From: Lentzea aerocolonigenes
GTDB lineage: Bacteria > Actinomycetota > Actinomycetes > Mycobacteriales > Pseudonocardiaceae
Length of the DNA: 64,000 nt
NCBI RefSeq assembly: GCF_000955955.1
Contig: NZ_JYJG01000049.1
Span: 1-64,000, forward strand
Direction: 5' to 3'
Shown: positions 1 to 9,305 of the stretch, in pieces
How the letters are laid out: every line of letters starts with the position of its first letter
How positions within the stretch are numbered: the first letter of the stretch is position 1
Notes under the pieces: model-generated
What the model was told of the DNA's origin: nothing
Seen by the model: the letters and a program-made list of their open reading frames with translations, nothing else
Database searches by the model: none
Translations under genes and position numbers: made by a program

Positions 1-70
1 TGTTGTATGTGGGTCGTCCGGCCGTGCCGCCAGGGGCCGGCTATCGCGAACATGGACTTCGATACAGGCC

Positions 71-2335
71 CTAGTTGCGGCGTTCGGTGACCCAGGTGGC
101 GATCTGGGCGCGTGAGGTGAAGCCGAGCTTCTGCAGGATCCGCTCCACGTGCCCCTCCGCGGTCCGGCGCGCGATCACCAGCCGTGCGGCGATCTCCTTG
201 TTCGTCAGGCCCCCGGCGATCAGGTCGGCCACCTGCTGCTCGCGCTTGGTCAGCGGCGTGGCGGCGATGATCACCGGCTCGGGCTCTGGCTGGTCACCGA
301 TCGCCAGCGCGATGACGTCGTCCAGCTCGAGGTCCATGCCTTTGCGGAACACGGCGCGGAACTCCTGCTCGCCCAGCGCGGCGATGGTCCTGGACTCGCA
401 TTCGCCGTGGGGCGCCCCGAAGTAGCGCGACCCGAACATCGGGTAGCCGACGGACTGCCAGATCTCGGTCGTGGCGCCCAGCAACGTCGCCGCGCGCACG
501 GCGTTGCCCTGCGAGGCCGCGATCCAGGCCAGCACCTCGATCGCGAGCACGATGCCGAGCAGGTCGTGGAACGTCCGCTTGATCCGCAGGCACTCGCGGC
601 CGAGCTGGTCGGCCCTGGTGAAATCGCCGCTCACCCACGCGCACAACGCCAGCACGTAGATCGCGTACGCCTGCGCCCACAGCTCGCCGTGCTGCTCGCC
701 AACGGTCTTCGCCTCGACGCACAGCCGTTCCGCGGCGGCGAAGTCGTGCTGGAAGGTCGCGGAGATCGCGAGCTCGATGCCCGCGAGCATGGTGTGGCTG
801 TTGACCGTGCCCTGGACGCGGTAGAGGTTCATGGCCTCCTCGAACAGGCTGTCCGCGAGGGCGAGGTCGTCACCGATCAGATGGGTGCACGCGAGCCGGT
901 GGGTCGAATAGGCCAGCGCGGGCGCGTCACCCGCCTCCACCGCGTACTTGCGGCACTCCTCCAGCATGCGCGTCGAGGCGGGGATGTCTCCCTGCAACGT
1001 CGCGACGTAACCGTTGACCCACAGCGCCTTCGCCCGGATCGGGCCCGTCGCCGGCCTGGCCACGGCGCGGTCCAGCCAGTGCCTGCCCTCGCCGAGCATG
1101 CCGCAGCCCGCCCAGTAGAACCACAGCGTGGCGGCGAGGTGCACGCAGTGGTCGCCGTCGTCGGCGAAGCAGAAGTCCAGCGCTGACCGCAGATTCTGGT
1201 GTTCCAGGCGGGTGCGCGAGAAGATCTGCGGCTGGACCGGGCCGAACCACTCCTTCTCGCGGCCCTCGGCCCACTCGATGAAGTGGTCGCGGTGCCGTTC
1301 CCGCATCACCCGCTCCCGCCCGGCGCCGCGCAGCTTCTCCAGGCCGTACTGGCGCAACGGTTCCAGCAACCGGAAGCGCGTGCCGGCCGGGTGCTGCTCT
1401 GCGATCACGACCGACTTGTCGACCAGGCCGGCGAGCGAGTGCATGATCGCCTCCACCGCCACGCTGTCGCCGGAGCAGACCCGTTCCGCGGCCTCCAGGT
1501 CGAACGTGCCGGAGAAGACCGACGCCCGCGCCCACAGGATCTGCTCGGCGCGCGTGCACAGGTGGAAGCTCCAGTCCACCGCGGCCTGCAACGTCTGGTG
1601 GCGCGGATCGCCGCCGCGCTTGCCGTCCTGGAGCACCCGGAACGTGTCGTCCAATCTGGACAGGAGGTGCTCGAGCGTGAGCACGCGCAGGCGCACCGCG
1701 GCCAGTTCGATGGCCAGCGGGATGCCGCCCAGCAGCGTGCAGATCTGGGTGACCGTGCCGTGGTTGTGCGCTCCGACGACGAACCCCGGCTCGACGGCCG
1801 CGGCCCGTTCCGCGAACAGGGTCAGCGCCGGGTCCTGCGGCAGCGGCGCGACCTGCCACAGGTGCTCGCCGTCGACGCCGAGCCGTTCGCGGCTGGTGAT
1901 CAGCACGCGCAGGCCGGGGACACCGCGCAGCAACGCGTCCACGAGGCCGGCGGTGGCCTCGACGACGTGCTCGCAGTTGTCGAGGATCATCAGCACGTGC
2001 CGGTCGCGCAGCTGCTCGATCAGAACGGTGCGGTGCTGGCGGACCGTGTCGTCGTGGACGCCCAGCTGCTCCAGAACCGTGTGCACCACCAGTTCCGGGT
2101 CCGTGACGCCACCTAGTTCGACGAACCACACCCCGTCCCGGAACGCCCTGGACGTCTCGGCGGCGGCCTTCAGCGCCAGCCGTGTCTTCCCGACGCCACC
2201 GACACCCGTAAGAGTGACGAGACGAGACTCGGACAGGAGTCTTCTCACCTCGGAGACGTCGGTCCTCCTGCCGACGAAACTAGTTGTGTCAGCAGGCAAA
2301 TTGCCTTTGCGACCTGGGGAAAGCGAACCGCCCAC
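71..2335 (-). CDS. LuxR-family transcriptional regulator with N-terminal NTPase (LAL-like)
   Basis: A 754-residue cytoplasmic regulator. A P-loop (GVGGVGKT, about residues 44-51) opens an AfsR/NB-ARC-type ATPase module, with the Walker B-like string LMILDNCEH near residue 118. A helical, TPR-like middle follows. The last 65 residues are a LuxR helix-turn-helix (REQQVADLIAGGLTNKEIA). Such proteins couple a ligand- or nucleotide-driven switch to DNA binding; the target genes cannot be read here. It is divergent from the STAS gene across a 148-base gap. The start is GTG at 2335. Bases 1-70 downstream show no gene. Confidence 0.85.
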   Translation of the reverse strand: MGGSLSPGRKGNLPADTTSFVGRRTDVSEVRRLLSESRLVTLTGVGGVGKTRLALKAAAETSRAFRDGVWFVELGGVTDPELVVHTVLEQLGVHDDTVRQHRTVLIEQLRDRHVLMILDNCEHVVEATAGLVDALLRGVPGLRVLITSRERLGVDGEHLWQVAPLPQDPALTLFAERAAAVEPGFVVGAHNHGTVTQICTLLGGIPLAIELAAVRLRVLTLEHLLSRLDDTFRVLQDGKRGGDPRHQTLQAAVDWSFHLCTRAEQILWARASVFSGTFDLEAAERVCSGDSVAVEAIMHSLAGLVDKSVVIAEQHPAGTRFRLLEPLRQYGLEKLRGAGRERVMRERHRDHFIEWAEGREKEWFGPVQPQIFSRTRLEHQNLRSALDFCFADDGDHCVHLAATLWFYWAGCGMLGEGRHWLDRAVARPATGPIRAKALWVNGYVATLQGDIPASTRMLEECRKYAVEAGDAPALAYSTHRLACTHLIGDDLALADSLFEEAMNLYRVQGTVNSHTMLAGIELAISATFQHDFAAAERLCVEAKTVGEQHGELWAQAYAIYVLALCAWVSGDFTRADQLGRECLRIKRTFHDLLGIVLAIEVLAWIAASQGNAVRAATLLGATTEIWQSVGYPMFGSRYFGAPHGECESRTIAALGEQEFRAVFRKGMDLELDDVIALAIGDQPEPEPVIIAATPLTKREQQVADLIAGGLTNKEIAARLVIARRTAEGHVERILQKLGFTSRAQIATWVTERRN

Positions 2336-2483
2336 AGCGGCACCCTAGGTCGGCGCGATCTCCCGCTGCAACGCGGTCCCCCGGAGGCACCAACGCCGAA
2401 ACACGGGTAGTTACCCCCTAGGGCTCCTGTTGTGACATCGCCAGGGTTGAAAGCCGGGGTGACGCCTGCGGGAGGGACGGATC

Positions 2484-3263
2484 ATGGCCGCTGACGGTCT
2501 TCGCGTGGACATCCGCGAGCAGAACGGCGTGCTCGTCGTCCGGTTCGGCGGGCGCCTCGACTGGTCCACCTACCTGCGGGTGCAGGACGTGTTGCTGGAC
2601 TGCGCCACCAAGGAGCTCGTCGGCGTCGTGGTGGAGCTCGACGGCCTCGTCGCCGAGTCGCCCGCGCTGCTCGTGGTGTTCGACGTCGTGTGGCTGTCCG
2701 CGGCGCGCTGGCCGGGCATCTCGCTGAGCCTCGTCGTCAGTGATCACCAGCTGCGATCGACTTTGGGGGCACGTGGTCTGCCGCGGCACATCCCCATGTA
2801 CACCACGACTCAGGCCGCACTCGCCGCCGTGGTGCGGCTGCGGCACGAGGACCGGGTCGACGCGGCGCTGCCCACCTGCCGATGCCTGCCGCACGTGGCG
2901 GAGCGGATCACCGAGCGCGCCTGCGAACGGTGGGGCGTCCAGTCGTTGCTCGACGTCGCGCCTCAGGTGGCCGTGGAGCTCGTGTCGCACATCGAGGACG
3001 ACGACAGCCCGTTGGCGCTGCTGCTGCGCATGCGTGGGGACAAGATGTCCGTTGCCGTGCGCACGACCTCACGGCTGGACCTCAGGCAGTGGAACATCAT
3101 GCGGCGCAACGTCGCGTCGATCGCCGTCTGCAACTTCACCATGGGCGAAACGCCGGCCGGGGGCGGGCGGCACATCATCTGGGCGTCGCTCGACGTGCCG
3201 GAGGACAGCCAGCGACCCCCGAGCTATCTCCAGGAAGCCGCCGTCTTCACCCACCAGGCTTAA
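2484..3263 (+). CDS. STAS-domain protein with degenerate anti-sigma-type ATPase domain
   Basis: 259 residues. Residues 1-115 read as a STAS (anti-anti-sigma) domain. Residues 125-250 resemble an RsbW/HATPase_c_2 fold, but the N-box, normally ELVxNAxxH, reads ELVSHIEDDD, so ATP binding is doubtful. The fusion suggests a partner-switching regulator whose kinase half has become a binding module (inference). A good ribosome site (GGGAGGG) precedes the ATG. No phosphorylatable partner or sigma factor lies next to it. Confidence 0.65.
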   Translation: MAADGLRVDIREQNGVLVVRFGGRLDWSTYLRVQDVLLDCATKELVGVVVELDGLVAESPALLVVFDVVWLSAARWPGISLSLVVSDHQLRSTLGARGLPRHIPMYTTTQAALAAVVRLRHEDRVDAALPTCRCLPHVAERITERACERWGVQSLLDVAPQVAVELVSHIEDDDSPLALLLRMRGDKMSVAVRTTSRLDLRQWNIMRRNVASIAVCNFTMGETPAGGGRHIIWASLDVPEDSQRPPSYLQEAAVFTHQA

Positions 3264-3278
3264 CGCTTCCGGGTCGTT

Positions 3279-3638
3279 CTACTGGGCGTGGCTCGCCGCG
3301 ATGCTGGTGCGGCAAGCGCGCACGACCTGGCGGTTGGCCGCGGTGTCTGGGGTGCCAGTGCCGCACACCGGGCATACGAGACTCGCGGACGTCTCGTCGA
3401 CGAACACTTCGAGAGGGCTGCGGCACGGGCGGCACCACCGGTGGCCGGTGACGGGGATGACGTGGTCCGGCGAGGCGACGCACTGGTGCAACCAGCAACG
3501 ATGCAGGCCGCACGTGACTCGGGCGTGGGGATCGAGGCCGAGCTCCTCGGCCAGGTCCTCGGCGCTGAGCACCGCGGTGAGGGTGGTGTCCTCGCCCTCG
3601 AAGGAGGTCACCAGCCGCAGATGCGCACGTCGCCTCAT
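3279..3638 (-). CDS. Small zinc-ribbon-type protein, function unknown
   Basis: 119 residues, not recognised as a named family. Cysteine/histidine clusters (CGLHRCWLHQC at about 43-53, CRPC near 69, CPVCGTG near 89) suggest one or two structural zinc sites. There is no signal peptide or membrane segment. It is convergent with the STAS gene, 15 bases away. Confidence 0.55.
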   Translation of the reverse strand: MRRRAHLRLVTSFEGEDTTLTAVLSAEDLAEELGLDPHARVTCGLHRCWLHQCVASPDHVIPVTGHRWCRPCRSPLEVFVDETSASLVCPVCGTGTPDTAANRQVVRACRTSIAASHAQ

Positions 3639-3797
3639 GAGAACAACCTTGCTCCTGCGGATGCTTCAGGTATACCCGCATTAATACCTGTTTAATCGCC
3701 ACTTGCGTCGAATTCCATTCGGCACGGAACCCTCTTCTCACTCTGTCGTGCGCGCCTTACGCTCGAGTTCAGACGACGCGGCGCAGAGGTATTCCAC

Positions 3798-4670
3798 ATG
3801 GCAGATCCTGCGTACTTCCCTCCCCCGCACTCCGCCCGCATCGGCATGAGCGATGTGGAACAGCTGGAGTCGCAGACGCATTCGCTGAGGTCGGTCGACT
3901 ACCAGTACGGCGGAGGAGCGTGCCGGGACGCCGTCGTCGTGCGGATCTACTGGGCGCAGCAGCTGCTCGCGGCTTCGGCTTCGGACGACGTGCGGTCGCG
4001 CCTGCTGTCCGCCGTCGCCGATCTGCACAACCTCGCCGGGTGGACGTCGTTCGACAGCGGCCAGGTCGGGGCCGCGTACCACCACTTCGACCGTGCGCTG
4101 GATTTCGCGCGTCACGACGAGGACCTGACCACCAACATCGTCTACCGGCGTGGGCGCGTGCACCTCCATCACGGCGCACCGGGCGATGCCCTGTCCTACT
4201 TCCAAAGGGGTGCGTTCACGCCGTTGGCGTCGAGCATCATGCACGCGAACGAGGCGTGGGCATACGCGCGTCAGGCCCGTTCCGCGGAAGCGTTGCGTGC
4301 GCTGGGAAAGGCGCAGGACTCGTTCGCGCGCGCGGACTTGGCCCATGTGCCGGATTGGGCTCGGTTTCACGACGAAACCGACCTGACGGCGATGATCGGG
4401 ACCGTCTACGCCGAGCTCGGCGACACCCGGCACGCAATTCCGGCGTTGTCGTCGGCGATCGAGCGGTTCGGGCCGGCGATGGCGCGGAGCTGGACGTTCT
4501 GCCTGATCGCGCTGGCCTCGTGCCACTTCCTGGACGGGGACGACGACGAGGGCCGGACGATCGCGATGCAGGCGGTGAGCGCTGCCGAGGGGTTGCGGTC
4601 CGAGCGGGTGTGGGACCGGATGCGGCCGATGATTCAGGCCGCCGCATCCCGTGGTGTGTCGCTGCGCTGA
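3798..4670 (+). CDS. TPR-like helical protein, regulator-associated type
   Basis: 290 residues, mostly amphipathic helices. TPR-like units such as AGWTSFDSGQVGAAYHHFD and AEALRALGKAQDSFARA occur between about 70 and 240. It resembles the C-terminal sensor half of actinobacterial XRE/helix-turn-helix regulators, but no DNA-binding domain is visible at its N terminus. It may be a stand-alone adaptor. Function unknown. Confidence 0.6.
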   Translation: MADPAYFPPPHSARIGMSDVEQLESQTHSLRSVDYQYGGGACRDAVVVRIYWAQQLLAASASDDVRSRLLSAVADLHNLAGWTSFDSGQVGAAYHHFDRALDFARHDEDLTTNIVYRRGRVHLHHGAPGDALSYFQRGAFTPLASSIMHANEAWAYARQARSAEALRALGKAQDSFARADLAHVPDWARFHDETDLTAMIGTVYAELGDTRHAIPALSSAIERFGPAMARSWTFCLIALASCHFLDGDDDEGRTIAMQAVSAAEGLRSERVWDRMRPMIQAAASRGVSLR

Positions 4671-4743
4671 CTTCTGGCGTTTCTTTGCACAACCCGAACA
4701 TTCGGCGGACTGGGCTCTGATGGTGCTCGGTCATCGTTCTGCC

Positions 4744-5106
4744 ATGAACATTTCGCGAATCGGTGGGCTCGTGGCGGGGATGCTGCTGTTGGGCGCTGGG
4801 ACCGCGTCCGCGCAGGAACCGATCACGATCAGCCCCGAGAAGGTGGAGAAGATCTGCTCTCAGCGGGTGCCCAGGGTCGAGGCTCGGGTGAAGGCGCTGA
4901 CCGACAAGATCAACGGCAGCCCGGAGACGCTGGGCTCGAAGAAGTGGATCGAGCAGAAGGCCGCGGACGCGCGCAAGGCCGGCAACACGGCGCGCGCGGA
5001 CGTCCTGGACGCCCGGCTGAAGCTGCGGGACGCGCAGCTCGTGAAGCTGGGCAAGGCTGCTGAGCGTGTCGGGAAGTTCAAGGCCGAGCATTGCGGGTCC
5101 AAGTGA
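4744..5106 (+). CDS. Secreted small helical protein, first gene of a two-component operon
   Basis: 120 residues starting at ATG 4744. A Sec signal peptide (hydrophobic run GGLVAGMLLLGAG, cleavage likely after ASA) is followed by a charged helical mature part with two cysteines (VEKICSQR and the C-terminal EHCGSK), possibly a disulfide. The family is not recognised. Its stop overlaps the next start (GTGA), and the lipoprotein, response regulator and kinase follow, so it may be the extracytoplasmic signal-binding or auxiliary part of that system (inference). Confidence 0.65.
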   Translation: MNISRIGGLVAGMLLLGAGTASAQEPITISPEKVEKICSQRVPRVEARVKALTDKINGSPETLGSKKWIEQKAADARKAGNTARADVLDARLKLRDAQLVKLGKAAERVGKFKAEHCGSK

Positions 5107-5234
5107 GGTGGATCGCGGTGCTGGCGTTGCTGGTGTCCTTGACGGCGTGCCGGGGTGAGGCGCCGGTGTCGGACCTCGATGATGTGGAATCAACGTTGAA
5201 CAGCATCGAGTCGGACATCAACCAGCCGGGGTGA
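5103..5234 (+). CDS. Tiny predicted lipoprotein of the two-component operon
   Basis: 43 residues from GTG 5103, overlapping the previous stop by GTGA. It begins MRWIAVLALLVSLTACRG, a short signal with lipobox LTAC (cysteine at residue 16), then an acidic mature part of 28 residues. The response regulator starts 4 bases after its stop, which implies translational coupling. It is probably membrane-anchored outside the cell. Function unknown; a sensor accessory role is inference. Confidence 0.6.
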   Translation: MRWIAVLALLVSLTACRGEAPVSDLDDVESTLNSIESDINQPG

Positions 5235-5238
5235 ACGC

Positions 5239-5910
5239 GTGGAACGTGGCCTGGTGCTCGTCGTGGAGGACGAACCGGCGATCGCCGAACTCGTCGCGTT
5301 GTACTTGCGGCGCGACGGGTTCGGCGTGCAGGTCGAGTCCTCGGGGGACGCGGCACTGGCCGCGGTCCGTTCGTTGTCGCCGGTGGCCGTCGTTCTGGAC
5401 GTCGGCCTGCCCGGCATGAACGGCATCGAGATCTGCCGCGCTCTGCGTGCCGCGGGCGACTGGACCCCGGTGCTGTTCGTGACCGCGCGCGACGACGAGG
5501 TGGACCGGTTGCTCGGGTTGGAGCTCGGCGCCGACGACTACATCACCAAGCCGTTCAGCCCGCGTGAGCTCGCGCTGCGCGTGCGGACGGTGTTGCGGCG
5601 TTCTTCCGGCGGTGTCTCGGACGTTCTGCAGGTGGGGTCAGTGCGTCTGGACATCGGCGAGCGGCGTGCGTTCGCCGGTTCTGACGAGGTCTCCTTGACG
5701 TCAACGGAGTTCGGGCTGCTCGCGTACCTGATGAAGAACCCGCGCCAGGTGTTCTCGCGTGAGCAGTTGCTGAGTGCTGTGTGGGGTTATGCCTCTGTGG
5801 CCGGTACTCGCACGGTTGACGTCCACATCGCCCAGCTGCGGGCCAAGTTCGGTTCGTCGAGTCCGATTCGGACAGTGCGCGGCGTCGGCTACTCGGCGGA
5901 CGCGTCATGA
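5239..5910 (+). CDS. OmpR/PhoB-family response regulator
   Basis: 223 residues. The receiver domain spans 1-115, with acidic pocket EDE near 9-11, phospho-acceptor Asp in VVLDVGLPG near residue 54, and the switch lysine in ITKPFSP. A winged-helix output domain spans about 130-220 (SREQLLSAVWGY, RTVDVHIAQLRAKF). The start is GTG. It is cotranscribed with the downstream kinase (ATGA overlap) and probably with the two exported small proteins upstream. Regulon unknown. Confidence 0.93.
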   Translation: MERGLVLVVEDEPAIAELVALYLRRDGFGVQVESSGDAALAAVRSLSPVAVVLDVGLPGMNGIEICRALRAAGDWTPVLFVTARDDEVDRLLGLELGADDYITKPFSPRELALRVRTVLRRSSGGVSDVLQVGSVRLDIGERRAFAGSDEVSLTSTEFGLLAYLMKNPRQVFSREQLLSAVWGYASVAGTRTVDVHIAQLRAKFGSSSPIRTVRGVGYSADAS

Positions 5911-7235
5911 ACCTGGGTGTCCGCATCGCCTTGGTGTGCCTGGGAGTCGCGTTCGTCGCCGTACTGGTCGCGGGCATCGTCTCCGTCCGGTTGGTCCTTT
6001 CCACCTCGCAACAGGTGAGCCGCGAGTTCCTCCGTTCGCAGGCCGACGTGGTGTCCGGTTCCGTCTCCAACAACCGCACCTCGCAACTCCTCGAAGGCCA
6101 AGGCATCGCCATCGTCCGCATCTCTCCTGCCGGCGAGGTGACCGGCTCCGACCGAGCCGCCGTCCGCGCGGCCCGCGAGGTGCACGTCGAGCGCGTCGTC
6201 GGCGGCCCACCCGTCTCCGGTGTGAGCGGCCGCCTGAACGTGGAGGCGCGCGCGTCCGGTGCCGGCGGCTTCGCCCTCGTGCAGGAGACCGAGACCAGCA
6301 ACACCTACCGCAAACTGATCCGCAACGTCCTGTTCGCCCTGGGCATCGGCCTGGCCGTGGCCTGCCTGGCGGGCTTGGCACTGGGCAACCGCCTGGCCCG
6401 CCCTCTGCGCCGCGTGGCCTCAGTCGCCCACTCGATGAGCGCGGGCCGCCGCGATCTCCGCGTCCCGGTCGTCGGCACCGTCGAGTTGGCCGAGGTGGCC
6501 ACGTCGGTGAACTCTTTGGCCGATGCCTTGCAGCGCAGCGAATCCCGCCAACGCGACTTCCTTCTCTCCGTCTCCCACGAACTCCGCACGCCGTTGACCG
6601 CCGTGACAGGGTTCGCGGAATCTCTCGCTGACGGCGTTGTCACCGGCTCGCAGGTAGCGCCCGTGGGTGGCGTGATCCTCGACGAGGCGCGCCGTCTGGA
6701 CCGCCTGGTGACCGACCTACTGGACCTCGCCCGCCTGGGCGCCGACGACTTCCGCCTGGACATGGCAGCCGTAGCGCTGGAACCGGTCGTCCGCTCGGCC
6801 GCCGAGGTCTGGCACGCCCGCTGCAACGCCCGCGGCGTGACCTTCTCCTTGTCCGTGACCGAATCCCCGATGGTCTGGGCGGACGCACGCCGCCTGCGCC
6901 AGGTCATCGACGGCCTGATGGAGAACGCCCTGCGCGTCACCCCTCCCGGCAGCCCGGTCGTGCTCGCCCTGTCGTCCGTGCTGGAAGTGCGCGACGGCGG
7001 CCCAGGCCTGGCGCCCGACGACTACCCGGTGGCGTTCGACCGAGGCGTGCTGCACGCCCGGTACCAGGAGTCGCGGCCGGTGGGCACCGGCGTGGGGCTC
7101 GCGCTGGTGCACGGGCTGGTGACGCGGATGGGCGGCACGATCACGGCGGGACCGGCGCCCGAGGGCGGCGCGGCCTTCACCGTGACGTTCCCGCAGCCGT
7201 CAGATGCCACTCAGCAGCTTCAGCAGCTACTTTGA
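5907..7235 (+). CDS. Sensor histidine kinase
   Basis: 442 residues. An N-terminal membrane helix and a second near 135-160 (LFALGIGLAVACLAGLALG) bracket an extracytoplasmic sensor of about 100 residues. A HAMP linker follows. The HisKA H-box is SVSHELRTPLTAVTGFAESL. The HATPase has an N-box reading ENALRVTPPG and G-boxes DGGPGL and GTGVGLALVHG. It starts in ATGA overlap with its regulator. Its last 9 bases overlap the convergent exonuclease gene. Confidence 0.92.
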   Translation: MNLGVRIALVCLGVAFVAVLVAGIVSVRLVLSTSQQVSREFLRSQADVVSGSVSNNRTSQLLEGQGIAIVRISPAGEVTGSDRAAVRAAREVHVERVVGGPPVSGVSGRLNVEARASGAGGFALVQETETSNTYRKLIRNVLFALGIGLAVACLAGLALGNRLARPLRRVASVAHSMSAGRRDLRVPVVGTVELAEVATSVNSLADALQRSESRQRDFLLSVSHELRTPLTAVTGFAESLADGVVTGSQVAPVGGVILDEARRLDRLVTDLLDLARLGADDFRLDMAAVALEPVVRSAAEVWHARCNARGVTFSLSVTESPMVWADARRLRQVIDGLMENALRVTPPGSPVVLALSSVLEVRDGGPGLAPDDYPVAFDRGVLHARYQESRPVGTGVGLALVHGLVTRMGGTITAGPAPEGGAAFTVTFPQPSDATQQLQQLL

Positions 7236-8090
7236 CTGCGGCAGCTTGACCTTCTTCTTGGCGCCCGGCGACGACGGCGGCGGCACCACCGGCCCGATGT
7301 CCCCGTCCGGCGCCTCGTCCAGGTCCACGATCACCGGCGCGTGATCACTGGGCCCGGTCCCCTTGCGGGCGTGCCGGTCGATCCAAGCCGCCTGCACCCG
7401 CGGCGCCATGCTCTCGCTGGCCAGGATCAGGTCGATCCGCATGCCCAGGTCGCGGTGGAACATCCCGGCCCGGTAGTCCCAGTAGCTGAAGACCCGTTCG
7501 GCGGGCCACCGATCGCGCACCACGTCGTGGAACCCGAGCGCCTGAATGGCCTGCAACGCGGCCCGCTCGGGCTCGGTCACGTGCGTCTGCCCGATGTAGG
7601 CCTCTGGGTCGAACACGTCGGCGTCGGTGGGCGCGATGTTGATGTCCCCGCACACCAGTGCATCCGCGGGGCCGGCCTGCAGCACGTCCCGCAGCGCGGC
7701 CAGCCACTCCAGCTTGTACTTGTAGTGGTCCGACTCGGGCTCACGGCCGTTGGGCACGTACAGCGAGTGCACCCGCACCCCACCACACGTCGCGGCCACG
7801 GCACGTGCCTCCACGTGCGGGAAGCCCGGCGCTCCGGCCACTCCGACCTCGACGTCGGTGAGACCGACACGGGACAGCAGGGCCACGCCGTTCCACTGCG
7901 GCTCGCCGAACAGAGCGACCTCGTAGCCGCGGCTCGACAGCTCGGAACCGAGCAGCGCGGTGAAGGCGTCGTCGGCCAGCTTGGTCTCCTGCAGGCACAC
8001 GACGTCGGGCCGCCGCTGGTCCAGCCAGGGCAGGAGCCGGGGCACGCGCTGCTTGACCGAATTCACGTTCCACGTCGCCACTCGCACGCA
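7227..8090 (-). CDS. xth: Exodeoxyribonuclease III (AP endonuclease family)
   Basis: 287 residues from GTG 8090, chosen because GGTGGA lies just upstream and homologues begin with the RVATWNVNS strand; a TTG at 8105 is possible. ExoIII fold marks: WNVNS, LQETKL (metal-binding Glu), YVPNG, GDINIAPTD, and the C-terminal SDHAPVIVDL (catalytic Asp-His). It nicks DNA at abasic sites and removes 3' blocks in base excision repair. A Pro- and Lys-rich tail follows the nuclease domain. Confidence 0.92.
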   Translation of the reverse strand, partial: CVRVATWNVNSVKQRVPRLLPWLDQRRPDVVCLQETKLADDAFTALLGSELSSRGYEVALFGEPQWNGVALLSRVGLTDVEVGVAGAPGFPHVEARAVAATCGGVRVHSLYVPNGREPESDHYKYKLEWLAALRDVLQAGPADALVCGDINIAPTDADVFDPEAYIGQTHVTEPERAALQAIQALGFHDVVRDRWPAERVFSYWDYRAGMFHRDLGMRIDLILASESMAPRVQAAWIDRHARKGTGPSDHAPVIVDLDEAPDGDIGPVVPPPSSPGAKKKVKLPQSK

Positions 8091-8111
8091 ATCCACCGTA
8101 GTCAACGAGAC

Positions 8112-9252
8112 TCAAGCCCGCATCGAAGGACTTGGCTGCTTCAGGCCGCGGGCCGCGGTCCACGCGATCACCGGCAGCACGGTGAGGGACAACAGGGCCC
8201 ACTGGAGAGTCGTCGCGCTCGCGATCGACCCGATCACCGGCGCGGCCAGTCCCCCGACGCTGACCGCGAGCCCGAGCGTGACGCCGCTCGCGGTGCCGAG
8301 CCGGTTCGGCAGGTAGTCCTGGCCGAGCGTGGTGTGCAAGGAGAACGGCACGTAGAGCGTCACGGCGGCGAGCGCAATCGACAGGTAGACGGCCGGTCCC
8401 GGCACCAACGCGACGCCCGCAACCGCAGGCACCGCAACCTGTCTCTTATACACATCTGGTATTGATGCGCCCCCACCGCTCGGCCAGCACGCCGCCGAGC
8501 AACGTGCTCAAAGCCCCGACCCCGAACAGCACCACCAGGGCGGCCGAGCCCGCGACGAGGCCGCCGACCCGTTGTGCCACCCAGATCGCGAGGAACGTGG
8601 CCAGCCCGAACGTCGCCATCGAGCGCGCGATGACGACGACGGTCAGCCGTCCGAACTGGCGCCAGTCGTCGCGGCCCGTGTGTGTGGTGGCATGTGTTGC
8701 GGCGCCGTGCACTCCCCTCATCGCCATGAACGTCCACGCACCACCGAGCAGCGCGGGGATCATCAGCAACGGGCTCGCGTGCAGTCCTCCGAACGCCAGC
8801 ACCGGCGTGACGAGCACCGGGCCGAGCGCGAACCCCGCGTTGCCGCCCAAGGCGAACCAGCTCATGCCGATGTGGCCGTCGCGGGACACGCGGCGGGCGA
8901 GCCTCGCGGCCTCCGGGTGGTACGCGGCGACTCCGAGGCCCGACAACGCGATCGCGAGCCACGTGAACAGATACGACTCGCCGAGCCCGCACAGTCCGAT
9001 GCCCACACCGGCCACGGTCATGCCTACGGGCACCAACCACGGCATGGCGCGCCGATCGGTCAGGATGCCGAACAACGGTTGCACGACCGACGACAGCAGC
9101 GTCGCGGCGACCGTGATGCCGGCCGCCGCGACGTAACCGTAGGAGCGTTCGGCGATGAGGAACGGGACGACGGCGGGGACGGCCCCTTGGTAGAGGTCGT
9201 CCACCGCGTGCCCGGCGACCAGGACCGTCATTCGCCATTTCGAGTGGTTCAC
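8112..9252 (-). pseudogene. MFS transporter (fosmidomycin-resistance-like), split by adapter sequence
   Basis: The gene reads on the minus strand from GTG 9252 and is interrupted at 8439-8457 by a 19-base Nextera mosaic end. Removing those 19 bases joins WGRINT to VAVPAVAGVAL in frame and gives a 373-residue, 12-helix transporter. The string AAYHPEAARLAR is typical of the Fsr-type MFS family. It is divergent from an AraC-type regulator that probably controls it. The real gene is almost certainly intact; the break is a sequencing or assembly artefact. Confidence 0.85.
8439..8457. other. Nextera/Tn5 mosaic-end adapter left in the assembly
   Basis: CTGTCTCTTATACACATCT is exactly the 19-base mosaic end used in tagmentation libraries. 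It occurs once, with no partner end, no transposase and no 9-base target duplication. Translation through it gives the familiar spurious peptide MYKRQ. Confidence 0.95.
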
Positions 9253-9305
9253 GCCCCGATCGTGCGCTCCCACAGCGGTTCGCGATTCCGATATTCTGCC
9301 GACAT

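Noticed and set aside
149-1186. Long plus-strand open frame opposite the LuxR-type regulator
   Set aside because: A shadow of the real minus-strand gene: Arg/Gly/Ala-rich composition, no domain, no ribosome site.
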